Positions 9,433-21,856 of a stretch of DNA of 64,000 bases are shown here, piece after piece. The translations under genes were made by a program, and so were the position numbers. The stretch spans positions 222,270,537 to 222,334,536 of the forward strand of contig NC_134397.1 in the NCBI RefSeq assembly GCF_050003625.1. The letters are read 5' to 3'. Origin of the DNA: Haematobia irritans (lineage: Eukaryota; Arthropoda; Insecta; Diptera; Muscidae). The notes beneath the pieces are model-generated. The model worked only from the letters and a program-made list of their open reading frames with translations, was not told where the DNA came from and did no database searches. Position 1 is the first letter of the stretch; each line of letters starts with the position of its first letter.

Positions 9433-10559
9433 TTTCTAAATTACGCCTTAGCATAATGTCTGACGTTCGTATCAATATAAAAAAATAATCAACGTAAATG
9501 TGTATATGTTTTTGCCTATTAGTAAAAAGCGTTTTCATGTATTCTACCCTTGGCATATCATATAAAGTTTAGAGTTAAATTGAGTGAAAAATATTTTTAT
9601 TAACTTATACAAATGATCACATAAAGATATAGTTTGCTTTATTTGCATAAGAAAAGGTTAAATGAAGCCATTAGTTATGAAAATATTTCTATCAACAGCA
9701 TTGTAAATAAGACTTTATAAATGTATTTAATTGGAAAGGCATTCATTTAAATGAAAACAAAAAAATCTTTCTGTTTATTTTTCATAATTGTAGCTTGCTA
9801 TTCAATAACAAAAATTCCATTTTTTTCATAGATATATTTCTGCTCAATATCAATTAGCTTTTCTTTAGTTTGGATTAATAATTATTATGATTTTATTACA
9901 CAGAAAAAAGTCAGATATTAAACTAATGCCAAATTTAACTTATGTGTATTAAAAAAAAAAAAAATAAATCAAATATCAGTAAATTATCGTTAGATACAAT
10001 TTAGTTTAATTTGCGCACCGATAAATTTTTTTTTTGTCTTCAATCATTATGATCATGAAATTAATTAAGTTGTTCCTCCTATGACAAGCCCAAGTAAAAT
10101 TTATTGGAGATGATCCAAGATCACAACTTGAATAACCCGGCCCGCTTCGCTGCGCCTTCCTGATTTTTTTTTTAACTGAGAGATTATTTGGTAAAAAAAT
10201 ATCTCATTTTTAGGGAAGAACTATATCCTTCACAGAATATTTCAAAGGATAAGATAATAAAAAAAATCCAAAGGATTTGTAGTTATTTGCAAAATTCACA
10301 TAATTGCAATGATGACTGATTTTTTTAGGTTAAGGAAGAAAATAAAGCCCACGTACGATACATGGTTCCCGGTGAACACAACATTTTTCTTTCATCTTTT
10401 ATTCTTGAATTGGTGTTACCCATAACATTTTTAGTTGTTCAGCAGAATTGACGCTTATGGTTAAGAGGGATTTCACTAATGGAAATGTTTCACGTATAGT
10501 GTATTTAAATTTCTGCGAATAATAATATAATCAATTCAATAATCAAAATTTCATCAATT
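9433..10559. other. No recognisable gene
   Basis: AT-rich sequence with long A and T runs. A GC-rich scrap (CCCGGCCCGCTTCGCTGCG, near 10138) stands out but is not assigned. No gene or element supported. Confidence 0.55.
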
Positions 10560-12008
10560 TATCAACCAAAAAATAAACCGGATATCTCTTTTAAAGAGTA
10601 GGTCCTTTACTGAAACAACAAATTAAGTACAACTTTTTCTTCCTCCTGTGTGGAATCCAAATAAAATCATAACATTTTTTTAGAATGTGGGTTACAGGAA
10701 CGATGCCTTTCCGAATATCTACCGGGAAATGAAGCACCATCTATGTTGTCTGTCAATAAACGGAAAGGAGCGCCCCATCCCAGGCAAATATCAAAAAATT
10801 TAATATTTAGTTCCCTTAAAGGACCATCCTCTACCTTCCCAGTACATTTCAAGAATATCAGAAAACTTTAAATTGTCGCAGAAAATAGAACAAAGATGAT
10901 GTGTACATCCTCCACCAGATATCGAAAAATCACGTACCCCATTTCATTTACTCACCTTCTCCCAAGTTCCCTGTAAATTTCAAATAAAACAAAATATTTT
11001 GGATTTTGCTCTATTATTTAACATTAAATAAGGAAGCTTTTAGTAAAACACACCTTAAGACAACAAAAATGAATAAAATAAAAAGAAAACTTAGTTGAAC
11101 CTGTTCAAGAGCCTTTGCAGGATTTACTGAATTTTACCGTATACATTTTTCTTGATTAGTTTTCTTGCTTTTGTGTCGTTAACATTGAATATTTAATCAG
11201 CATACAAAAAAATTGGGGCATTAGAGGGTTAAAAAAAGGACATCCACTTCCCCGATCAAATATTGAAAAAAAGTTAAGGGGTTTTGTTCAGAGAACTTTC
11301 CAATCTTTTCTGTAATTTAAAAAAAAAGTCAGAGAACTTTTCTTTAGGTTTTAAAATGTCGAAAAAAGGGGATATTTGTCCAGACGCCACCTTAACCCTT
11401 CCTGAAAATTTCCAGCAAATCGGAGAACTTTGGCCCAATTTTCAAAATGTCGGGCAAGGAGAAGGGAGACCTCCCCCATCCAAACATTAAAAATGAGGTA
11501 CCCCATATTAACGTCATAGCCCCTAACCTTTAAATTTCAAGTAAATCGGAGAAGTTTTGTTATTGGTGGTTTCTTTCTCAATCATTATTATTGCTTAAAA
11601 TTAAATTAAATTTTTTTACTGTACTTTGAAAAAGTTCGGGAAAAGGTCTCCCTCTCCGACCAAATATCGAAAACTAATGTAGCGGATTTTTGTCTAGATG
11701 CCAACCCCAGCCCTGAAAATTTCAATCAAATCGATGAACTTAAGTTCAATTTTCAAAAAGTCGGGCAAGGGGGAGGTCCTACTCCCCAACCAGATATCAA
11801 AAAATGGGGTACCCTATTTTTTACGACATGGTCACCATCTACGTTCTCTGAAAATGTCAACTAAGTCATTGGGGGCTTTAAAAGTCGGACAAGGGCAGGC
11901 TCCCCTCCACGTCCAAATATCAGAATATAATGTACCCCATATTTATTCCATAACCTCCCCCAAGTCCTCAGTAAATTTCAAGTGAATAGGAAAAATCACT
12001 GCACTTAC

Positions 12009-12144
12009 ACTAGTTTACAAAAAAAAATTTCATGTACTCTTTATGAGAGGCAACTTTTCTTATGTATTTTGATCTGCTGAACTCGAAAAAGTTGAATAAG
12101 AAAAGTCGACTCTCATCAAGTGTAAATTTTCAGTGTAAACTAGT
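12009..12144. mobile_element. 136-bp MITE with TTA flanks
   Basis: The 12-bp ends CACTAGTTTACA (left) and its complement (right) are flanked by TTA on both sides. An internal inverted pair (GCAACTTTTCTTAT and ATAAGAAAAGTCGAC) makes it fold further. TTA duplication is typical of PIF/Harbinger-type elements; that assignment is inference. Confidence 0.6.
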
Positions 12145-12224
12145 GTTATAAAATAAGTCGGACTAAGGGCAGGTCCCCTCCTTGACAAAATATCAAATAA
12201 TAAAGTAGCGGATCTTTGCCTGTA

Positions 12225-13019
12225 CTGAAAAAAATATTGACCTAATATGGAAGATTATGCAGCATAAATTTTAGGACTCAAAATTTACGCAATGCTAAGG
12301 ACAAAATTCTTTAAAATAATGACATTTTAATTAAAAGAAAGTTTATAATCCTTGCTTCAAAAAAATCTTTCGTTCAATTCAGAACACAAATCTTGAAATT
12401 TTGCGTCCCTCTGTTGAAGTTGTAGATCTTTGAAGTAAGGCAAATGTTCCTTAAAATAGCGAAAAACATTTTTAATTTAAAGAAATCGCTTTTAACTCAA
12501 CTGACATATTGAATTTTTAAATTTAAGATAAAAATGCTTCAAATATATGCTAAGACTTATTTTAAGGATTTGCATCTTTGGTTTAAAGTTTTTTTAGCAT
12601 TAAGAAAACAGTTTTTACTTTGAAGTACTTGGCATAATTTGTATTTTGAAACTGGAATTTGTTTGTACATTAACCCAGATATGCCGACCGTACTACATGT
12701 AGTACACCTGTTATGTTCAGGTTTCTGCGTTTACAGTGCTTTACATTTTCTAATCTACTTGTTGGTGTGCTATAGATTATAACGGCCCGTCGGCATATCT
12801 GGGTTAATACTTTATTAATATATCGCAAACAGAGTATAAAAATTCGATGAAAGAGATCTGTATCCAATTCTAATTTCATCGATCCTAGATTTAAAGCCAG
12901 GGATGTCCCTAAAAATGTCTTTATTTTAAAGAAGCCGCATCTTTGGCTCGGAATCTATACCAAAATCCTTAAAGGAAGGTCAAAATCTTTGGATCCAAGT
13001 AAACTTTTTTTTTTTAGTG
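12225..13019. mobile_element. TA-flanked MITE, family G copy 1
   Basis: Starts CTGAAAAAAATATTG and ends in a T-run followed by AGTG, with TA at 12223-12224 and 13020-13021. The interior phrase ATCTTTGGCTCGGAATC is shared with family G copy 2 (32271-32926). Non-coding. A piggyBac-type MITE is nested at 12674-12803. Confidence 0.7.
12674..12803. mobile_element. 130-bp piggyBac-type MITE
   Basis: TTAA lies on both sides (12670-12673 and 12804-12807). The 15-bp ends CCCAGATATGCCGAC are perfect inverted repeats. TTAA duplication with CCC-starting ends is the hallmark of the piggyBac superfamily. A 16-bp perfect palindrome GTACTACATGTAGTAC is inside at 12690-12705. The perfect ends suggest a young insertion. 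Confidence 0.88.
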
Positions 13020-13260
13020 TAGAGACCACCCCTAATCTTCCCTGAAAATTTCAAGGAAATCGGAGAACTTTGGTCCAATTTTCAAAAAGTCGCGCAATGG
13101 AGAGGTCCCCTTCCTGAACCAGATCTCAAAAACTGAGGTACCCTATTTTCACCATAAGAGCACCCTTTACGTTCTCTGAAAATTTCAAGTAAATCGATTC
13201 AGCCGTTTCCGAGCTTACCCGGAACATACAAACAAAGAAACAAATAAATAGAATAAGATT

Positions 13261-13797
13261 TTCATATTTAAATACTTAAATGTTTACGCAACATATGCCA
13301 CTATATGAAAGAATATTGACATACACATATACACAGATACTCACACTTTAGTTAAAACTTCTGGTTTTGTCATATCCTTATCTTATCACTCCACTCCTTT
13401 GTGGGTTTAACTAAAATTTAAAATTCTCAATATGTAGATAGATCTCTTGGGTGGCGTAAAACGATAGAAAGTCTCTTTGCCATCTAGGCGTCTGCAGTTG
13501 ACATTTGGCCGTAATCAAAAGCTGTTAAGTTCATCGAGTTCTTATCACCACTCAGTGAATAGGCAAATCAATAGTTTTTTTTTGTCTTTGTTTCTAAATT
13601 GAACGTCAGACGCCAATTCCCTTGAGTTTAGAATATAAGGGTAGGCATAATGTTGTTCACATATTGCGAATTATCATTTTAAAGGCTTTAGGACAGAAAA
13701 ATTTAAGAGCAGATTTGACAATTTTCGTTGCGAAAATTACGAATTTTTTAATAGGAAAGATAGGGATTGCTTCTTTTAATAAGTTAGCCCATTTGTA
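13261..13797. other. No recognisable gene
   Basis: AT-rich sequence without supported features. Confidence 0.55.
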
Positions 13798-14090
13798 CAC
13801 ACAAAAAAGTTTTTTTCTGGTTCAATCACGAAATTAATTGATCCAATTAACTTTTTAATTATAATGTCTTCAATCACAGAAATGATAGTATCAATTAAAA
13901 AATTTATTGAAGGTCAATTAAAAAATTTATTGATTCAATTAAAAAATTAATTGATACTATTACATTTTGTGATTGATTTTTGTTTCAATTAAAAAAATTT
14001 GTTGAAGCAATTAAATTTTTAATTGAATATTTTTTAAAACTCAATTAAAATTTTAATTGGAAACATTTTCGTGATTTTTTTTTTTCTGTG
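13798..14090. mobile_element. TA-flanked MITE, family I copy 1
   Basis: Starts CACACAAAAAAG, ends TTTTTCTGTG, with TA outside on each side. It is filled with AATTAATTGA/CAATCA-type subterminal repeats. 293 bp, non-coding; same family as 31654-34435. Confidence 0.75.
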
Positions 14091-14341
14091 TATGATTTTC
14101 GTCCAAATAATTATTCTTCATTTTGTGAAATATGGATCCAATCATTATATTTCAAATATTCCTATAGTGTTTAGGTTTGAGAGTATAAGTTATCTATCTT
14201 CTGTCCGATCGCTATAGCCACCATATCGTACATCAAAATTGTTTAACCAAATTTTGTCCCTAATGTAACAAGTGAAATGCCTAAATGGGGACTTCGTCAG
14301 TGCACTCAGAGAAGGAATATGATCTCCTCAAACATGTTTGA

Positions 14342-14513
14342 AGAGCCAAATGTTATTTTTAAATGGTGACCATGTAACATTTTTATCGCAACCATGTTTT
14401 TTTCTCGGAAATTATGTATCTGTTTTCGGAAAACATGTTATGTTTGGCGAGAAAACAACATTTTTGCGATAAACATGTTACATGGTCACCATGCAAAAAT
14501 AACATTTTGCTCT
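14342..14513. repeat. Fold-back inverted repeat
   Basis: Two arms of about 50 bp (14342-14391 and 14464-14513) containing GGTGACCATGTAACAT and its complement, with about five mismatches, around a 72-bp spacer. It abuts the start of B2. Possibly a small transposon; no clear duplication seen. Confidence 0.7.
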
Positions 14514-14527
14514 TGTATTTAGACAAA

Positions 14528-16160
14528 AAAGGTATGTGTAGGTAAGTCTACAAATAATTACGAATCGATATGGACTTTTGCACGGTACGAAGGGAGCCAT
14601 AATGGAAATATGGGGGTCGCTTATATGGGGGCTATATACAATTATGAACTTGATATGGACCAATTTTTGTGTGATGGGAGATCGATTTATCTGAGGGCTA
14701 TATATAACTATAGACCGATATGGACCTAGTTAGGCATGGTTGTTAACGGCCATATACTAGCACAATGTACCAAATTTCAACTGACTCGTATGAAATTTGC
14801 TCCTCCAAGAGGCTCCAAAACCAAATCGATCGGGATCGGGACTGATATGGACCATTTTTGGCATGGTTGTTAAATATCATATACTACCACCACGTACCAA
14901 ATTTCAACCAGATCGGATGAATTTTACTTCTCCAAAAGGCTCCGGAGGTCAAACCTGGGGATCGATTTATATGGGGGTTATATATAATTATGGATTGATA
15001 TGAACCAATTCCTGCATGGTTGTTGGATACCATATACTAACATCACATACCAAATTTCAATCGAATCGGACAAATTTTGCTCTTCCAAGGGCTCCGGAGG
15101 TCAAATCTGGGGATCGGTTTATATGGGGCCTATATATATATATATATGTTAATTATGGACCGATTTCGACCAATTCTGGCATGGGTGTTTGAGGCCATAT
15201 ATTAACACCAAGTACCAAATATCAACTGAATCAGATGAATTTTGGTCTTCCAAGAGGCTCCGGAGGTCAAATCTGGGGGTCGGTTTATATGGGGCCTATA
15301 TATAATTATTGACCGATTTAGACCAATTTTTGCATGAGTGTTTGAGGCCATATATTAACACCACGTACCAAATATCAACTGAATCAGATGAATTTTGGTC
15401 TTCCAAGAGGCTCCGGAGGTCAAATCTGTTGATCGGTTTATATGGGGACTATATATATATAATTATGGACCGATGTGGACCAATTTTTGCATGGTTGCTA
15501 AAGACCCTATACTAACATCATGTACTAAATTTCAGCCGGATCGGATGAAATTTGCTTCTCTTAGAGGCTCCGAAAGCCAAATCGGGGGATCGGTTTATAT
15601 GGGCGCTATATATAATTATTGACCGATGTGGACCAATTTTTGCATAGATATTAGAGACCATATACTGACACCATGTACCAAATTTCAGCCGGATCGGAAG
15701 AAATTTTCTTCTCGTAGAGGCTCCGCAAGCCAAATCTGGGGATCGGTTTATATGGGGGCTATATATAATTATGGACCGATGTGGACCAATTTTTGCATGG
15801 TTGTTAGAGACCATATACTAATACCATGTACCAAATTTCAGCCGGATCGGATGAAATTTGCTTCTCTTAGAGAGTCTGCAAGCCAAATTTGGGGGTCCGT
15901 TTATATGGTGGCTATACGTAAAAGTGGACCGATATGGCCCATTTGCAATACCATCCGACCTACATCAATAACAACTACTTGTGCCAAGTTTCGATAGCTT
16001 GTTTCGTTCGGAAGTTAGCGTGATTTCAACAGACGGACGGATGGACGGACATGCTCAGATCGACTCAGAATTTCACCACGACCCAGAATATATACTTTAT
16101 GGGGTCTTAGAGCAATATTTCGATGTGTTACAAACGGAATGACAAAGTTAATATACCCCC
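14528..16160 (+). mobile_element. Family B dispersed repeat, copy 2
   Basis: Collinear with B1 but with fewer 153-bp units. It carries the GACGGACGG patch near 16032 and TATATACTTTATGGGGTC. The terminal hairpin is cut after TATACCCCC (16152-16160). It lacks the palindrome end and minisatellite. Confidence 0.85.
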
Positions 16161-16564
16161 AAAAAGAATTTTTTTGTTATTTTTTTGCGTTTCATTTGTA
16201 CTGGTTGTTTTGACTGAGACAAATTCAAATTCGGTTAATTGGTCTCTTGACGCCAAGTGCCGAAGTCGATTCTTCGGTCGAGCTCTAACATAGGGGGTTT
16301 CAAGTTCTATCCAGCAAAGAAGTCATGAAAATCGGTCATAATTGCAGATTTGGCAGCTAACACACAATTTCATTCCTCCGAGGTAACCAATTTTCAACAT
16401 CTACAGGTCAGCCCTTGGACCCATTAGGGACCCAAAAACCTGCAAATTTGGAGGGAAACACCTCAACTTTCATACAAAGATATCTTTATCCATACAAAAA
16501 ATGGATAATTATTTCCAAAATAGCGATATGCGGTGGCGCTCACCATTCATAGTTACGCTACGTT
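16161..16564. other. No recognisable gene
   Basis: Unassigned sequence between B2 and a decayed transposase; no frame or repeat supported. Confidence 0.5.
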
Positions 16565-16781
16565 ACAATTCGCATCATCTTTGAAGAAGTACGGTCAGAT
16601 GATGCCACCAGTCCATAAACTTCTCCAAATTGTCATCTGGATGCATTCGTAGCTTTTGCAATGCTTCTGACTGAGCTTCACTCCAAAATTGACAATTCTG
16701 TGTATTTACGTACCCATTGCGCCAAAAATGAGCTTCACCACTGAACACAATTTTTCGATAAAAAAGTGGATCTTTTTTCCT
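16565..16781 (-). pseudogene. DD41D-type transposase remnant
   Basis: The minus strand reads DPLFYRKIVFSGEAHFWRNG, then YVNTQNCQFWSEAQSEALQK and LRMHP. It lines up with residues 146-189 of the intact DD41D protein at 27136-28212. The first catalytic Asp (SDEAHF) is Gly here. A frameshift follows; the shifted frame recovers a GII-x-PYFFKDD-like stretch. An old, separate lineage; no ends recognised. Confidence 0.8.
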
Positions 16782-18886
16782 TCTTCATTTGTAGACGATT
16801 CTTGGTTAACCCATCCGTTGTCATGCACGGTTATATGCATCCTTTACAAACTGATCCTCAACCAACACGAGTATACTTGTCCTACTTTGATGTTGAAGTG
16901 ACTCAAATGAAAACAAAATACGTGGAATTACTTTATCCCATTATCTGCTGCGACACAGTAATCGACAATAGTGAATTTAGTAATGAGTCTCGCTTTATTC
17001 CATTTTCATTATTTAGCACGGAAAAAACACTTAAAATATAAATGAAAATGGGAATGGCTTCATATGCTTGACAGCGAAAGGTTTAAATTATACACCAAAC
17101 TGAAGATGCTTGACAGTGAAACAAATTACGAAATGTGCATCAGCTGTTTAAACCAGTGTTACCAAAAAGATAATAAAAGATAAAAAAATCGCACTTTGCA
17201 ATAAAAAAAATATTTTATATAATTTTACCTATTTGATCATAAATGTTTAAATTTTATTAAATTGTGCTTCATTTAATTGTATTAAAAAAAAAACAACAAA
17301 ACAATTTTTAATTAAATTAGTAATTCCACATCTAATTTAGTTTAATTAAATCGGTCTACCCGACATCTGCTTGGTTACTTGAATTTCAATCAAGTATTTC
17401 CCTAAATTTAAAATTAAAATTCTCAACTACATATTTTGTGTACGAATGCTGCTTGTACAACAATAACATATATATGTATGTACATGTGTACGTGTACGTG
17501 TACATGTGCAATCAACAAAACATGCACGATGCCATACAAATCAAATCACTTGCTCACTCACTCACTCACACCAAAATGCTTTTGAGCACCATTCAATAAC
17601 AGATCGTGTGGAATTTCGGATGCCATAGCAATTTCAAATGTTAAGCACATGTGAAATGGTTTCGTTTTGAGCAATTATGAAAAGCTCTTCACCCAATGGT
17701 TTTAAAAGACATTCCACAGTTCGACGCAAAGGCATAGGAGCGTATCCTTGCCAGCTGTACAACAAGTGCGGCAACAAGAGAAGAATAAGACGACCTCTGG
17801 TTTATTAAAAGCGTCTTTGCAGTGTTTTGAAAACACCCTGTTAAGTGGGATTTCTTATGCTACCGAACAAAACCACCGCGAGAGTAAAATAATAACAAGC
17901 TCAATGAGTGTTTCTTGAGAGTGGGAGAGGGGGTCAGAGCATACACAAACGAATTCACAATCGATTTGGAGTGTTAAGTTAACAGGAAAGAAAACCAAGC
18001 AATCCATTGTATGACAACGGCAACGATGAGTGTTTGACGATGGCGTCTCAGGACAAGTGTGAAACCATGCATAAATGCTCGTTCAAATGAAAGTAATTCC
18101 GAAATGTATTCTCGGTATGGCATTCGGGGGGGTTTTTTCCCCTTTTTGAAATAAGAAATTATTATTATTCTGTTCAAAAATATATTCTTTGATGATACGT
18201 GTGTGTGCGCGCGTGGGTGTTCTTTAGCATACAACCAACAAAAAAAAAATAACATTTATGTTACTCAAGTACTAAAAACAAGCATTGTCGCTTTTTTTGT
18301 TTACACTTACAAAGGACTCCCCCCCGCCATCCTTGTATATTCACCACTAAAGTCACACATCAATGGAAAACAGCATGTGTGACATTCAGCCTATTCCCCA
18401 TTTACATAAAGAATACATCATATATACGAATCCTTAAAGGATTCACTGCTAGGGCTTCAAGTACTCAAAATAAAAAATAAAAAATCGTTTTCAATGTGCC
18501 ACATGCGTATATTGGTTTAAGAGGGTGGGAAGTCTGAGTCCCCATGGCGAAAATCAAAAATTCCGCCGAGTGAAATTGTTTGTTTAGTTCCTTAAAAAAA
18601 AAAAAAAATAATTCAATGCATATTTCATGTAGCTCATGTACTGTTTTCGTTTGCTGAAAGGCTATACCATTCCCCATGCTCCTTTGCTAAATATTATAAA
18701 ATTCCCGTTATTTCCAGACTTCATTAAATCGCACAGAATCTATTTTCGGCATCTCATAGGAATGAGATGACCTAATAATTTATATCAATTAAAATAATTG
18801 AGAAAACGCTAAAATTTCCAATTTTGTCATCATCTTTTATGTTTTTTTTTCTAATGAGAACGGTTTGTAACAACAAAGTAAAATAA
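16782..18886. other. No recognisable gene; simple repeats
   Basis: AT-rich DNA with short simple repeats: alternating GTAC/GTGT runs at about 17470-17510, CTCA repeats at about 17550-17572, and GTGTGTGCGCGC near 18200. Several short frames exist but none has recognisable content. Confidence 0.55.
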
Positions 18887-20288
18887 ACAAGTATATACGG
18901 CCGTAAGTTCGGCCAGGCCGAATCTTATGTACCCTCCACCATGGAATGCATAGAAACTTGTACGAAAGACTGTCATCCACAATCGAATCACTTGCCGATG
19001 GCATGGTATCTTAAAACTCCTTAACACCGTCTTCTCAATTGTAAGTTAGTCCATACGGGGTATATATTAAACAAAAATAAAAAAGGCTGATTAAATACGT
19101 ATATAATTCAGTTTGACAAAATTTTCCAAAAAAAAAAAAAATAAAATTGAAAATTTTCTATAGAAATAAAATTTTGACAAACTTTCAATTGCACAAAATT
19201 TTGACAAAATTTTGACAAAATTTTCTATTGAAATAAAATCTTGACAAAATTTTGTATATTAATAAAATTTTGGCAAAATTTTCTATAGAAATAAAATTTG
19301 GAAAAAATTTCTATAGAAATAAAATGTTGACAAAATTTTGTATAGAAATAAAATTTTGGTAGATTATTTTTGGGGATCGGCTACATACTATAGACTATAG
19401 AGCGATATGTACCAATTTTTGCATGGTTGTTAGCGGCCATATACTAGCTCAATGTACCAAATTTAACCACGTACCAAATTTCAAGCGGATCAGATGAATT
19501 TTTCTCCTCCACGAGCTCCGGAGGTCAAATCCGCGGATCGGTTTAAATGAGGGCTACATATAATTATGGATCGATATAGACCAATTTTTGCATGATTGTT
19601 AGAGGCCATATACTAACACCACGTACCAAATTTCAACCGGATCGGGTGAATTTTGCTTTTCCAAGGGGCTCAGGAGGTCAAATCTGGGGATCGGTTTATA
19701 AATGTGGCTACATATAATTATGGACCGATATGGACCAGTTCGTGCATGGTTGTTAGAGACCATATATTTACTAACACCACGTACCAAATTTTAACCGAAT
19801 CGGATGAATTTTGCTCATCCATGAGGCTCCGGAAGTCAAATCTGGGGATCGGTTTATATGGGGACTATATATATAATTATGGACCGATGTGGACCAATTT
19901 TTGCATGGTTGTTAGATACCATATACTAACAACATGTACCAAATTTCAACCGGATCGGATGAATTTTGCTCCTCCAAGAGGCTCGGCAAGACAAATCTGA
20001 GCATCGGTTTATATGGGGACTATACGTAAAAGTGGTCCGATATGGCCCATTTGCAATACCATCCGACCTACATCAACAACTACTTGTGCCAAGTTTCAAG
20101 TCGATAGCTTGTTTCGTTCGGAAGTTGGCGTGATTTCAACAGACGGACGGACATGCTTAGATCGACTCAGAATTTCACCACAACCCAGAATATATATACT
20201 TTATGGGGTCTTAGAGCAACATTTCGATGTGTTACAAACGGAATGACAAAGTTAATATACCCCCATCCTATGGTGGAAGGTATGAAAA
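18887..20288 (+). mobile_element. Family B composite repeat, copy 3 (full plan)
   Basis: Contains, in order: ACAAGTATATAC, the palindromes TACGGCCGTA and TTCGGCCAGGCCGAA (18908-18922), a leader ending near 19115, a 29-bp minisatellite (19120-19365), 153-bp units (19370-20000), GACGGACGG (about 20140) and an end hairpin ATATACCCCC...GGTAT. This is the cleanest example of the composite layout. Confidence 0.88.
19120..19365 (-). repeat. 29-bp minisatellite inside B3
   Basis: Diverged copies of the 29-bp unit in complementary orientation (TTTCTATAGAAATAAAATTT), lying between leader and 153-bp array. Confidence 0.9.
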
Positions 20289-20857
20289 GAAGGGAAATAT
20301 GAAAGCGATAAATTTTGGTGATTTTTGTATTGATTCCAAGCCATAGAAGCGGATAATTGACTCAATTCTCTTTTAAATTTGTCTTGTGCATACTTGATTC
20401 TAGGATAGAAATTTTAAATTATTTAGTTTTTAAGCTTTTTTCTTCACACTAATTTAAATTTCCAAATTCATATTCGACCTTACGCAGAAATTATGTATTG
20501 ATTCACGTAAAAGTATACAAAAAGTCAACAAATGACGATTGCACTAAACCCAAAGAATTTTTCAGGATTATTCAAACCAAGATGACCTTAGTCAAACAAA
20601 ATTTTCTTTCATATAAAGATATCCAGTTTCAAGTCCAATCACTTAACTATAAAGAAAAAACGACATTCATTCGTGCTAATCCACCAGTACGAGTATGTTG
20701 CCAAGAAGACCGATATCTATTGCTTTTTACGATTCCTTCCAAATTCCTCCCAAGCACTGCAGATATGTCTTCCACATCATCGCCGCATTCCTCGTCACTA
20801 GCACATCCCAATCCAAGTTCAAAATTTGTTCAATATCATTGTATATTATTAACTTTG
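20289..20857. other. No recognisable gene
   Basis: Spacer between convergent B3 and B4. A 150-codon open frame at 20498-20950 runs into B4, has no family motif and is not supported as a gene. Confidence 0.5.
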
Positions 20858-21559
20858 TATATTAACTTTGTCATTCCGTTTGTAACACATCGAAATATTG
20901 CTCTAAGACCCCATAAAGTATATACATTGTGGGTCGTGGTGAAATTCTGAGTCGATCTAAGCATGTCCGTCCTTGGCACAAGTAGTTGTTATTGATGTAG
21001 GTCGGATTGTATTGCAAATGGGCCATATCGGTCCACTTTTACGTATAGCCCCCATATAAACAGACCCTCAGATTTGGCTTGCGGAGCCTCCAAGAGAAGC
21101 ATATTTCATCCGATCCGGCTGAAATTTGGTACATGGTGTCGGTATATGGTCTCTAACAACCATGTAAAAATTGGTCCACATCGGTCCTTAATTATATATA
21201 GCCCCCATATAAACCGATCCCCAGATTTTGCTTGCAAAGCCTCAAAGAGAAGCAAATTTCATCCGATCCGGCTGAAATTTGGTACATGGTGTTGGTATAT
21301 GGTCTCTAACAACCTTGTCAGAATTGGTCCATATCGGTCCATAAATATATATAGTCCCCATATAAACCGTTCTCCAGATTTGACCTCCGGAGCCTCTTGG
21401 AGGAGCAAAATTCATCCGATCCGGTGTTAGTATATGGCCGCTAACAACTATAACAAAATTGGTCCATATCGGTCTATATATAGCCGATCCCCAACCACTC
21501 AAAAATTGGTCCATATCGGTTCATAATTATGGTTGGCACTCGAGCCAAAAATCATCTTC

Positions 21560-21795
21560 CAAAATTTTATTTCTATAGAAAATGTTGTCAAAATTTTATT
21601 TCTATAGAAAATTTTGTTAAAATTTTATTTCTATAGAAAATTTTGTCAGAATTTTATTTCTATAGAAAATTTTGTTAAATGTTCATTTCTATAGAAAATT
21701 TGGTCAAAACTTTATTTCTATAGAAAATTTTGTCAAAATTGTATTTCTATGGAAAATTTTGTTAAAATTTTATTTCTATAGAAAATTTTGTTAAT
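21560..21795 (+). repeat. 29-bp minisatellite inside B4
   Basis: About eight units of the TTTCTATAGAAA-containing repeat, in the same relative position as in B3. Confidence 0.92.
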
Positions 21796-21856
21796 TTAAT
21801 ATATACCACATATGGACTTATTTACAATTTAGAAGACGGTGTTAGGAGGTTTTAAG

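Larger units (their letters stand above)
10560..13260 (+). repeat. Degenerate tandem repeat (family F)
   Basis: Diverged units of roughly 130-150 bp, recognised by a phrase like GAAAATTTCAAGTAAATCGG, then AATTTTCAAAAAGTCGGGCAA, then CCAGATATCGAAAAA and GGTACCCCAT. Instances lie near 10790, 10917, 11255, 11480, 11660, 11790, 11920, 12190 and 13115. The right end (GAAACAAATAAATAGAATAAG) looks like an A-rich tail. Three small elements are inserted in it. No coding frame is supported. Confidence 0.65.

Noticed and set aside
20498..20950. 150-codon frame as a possible host gene
   Set aside because: No recognisable domain, and the 3' part lies inside repeat B4.
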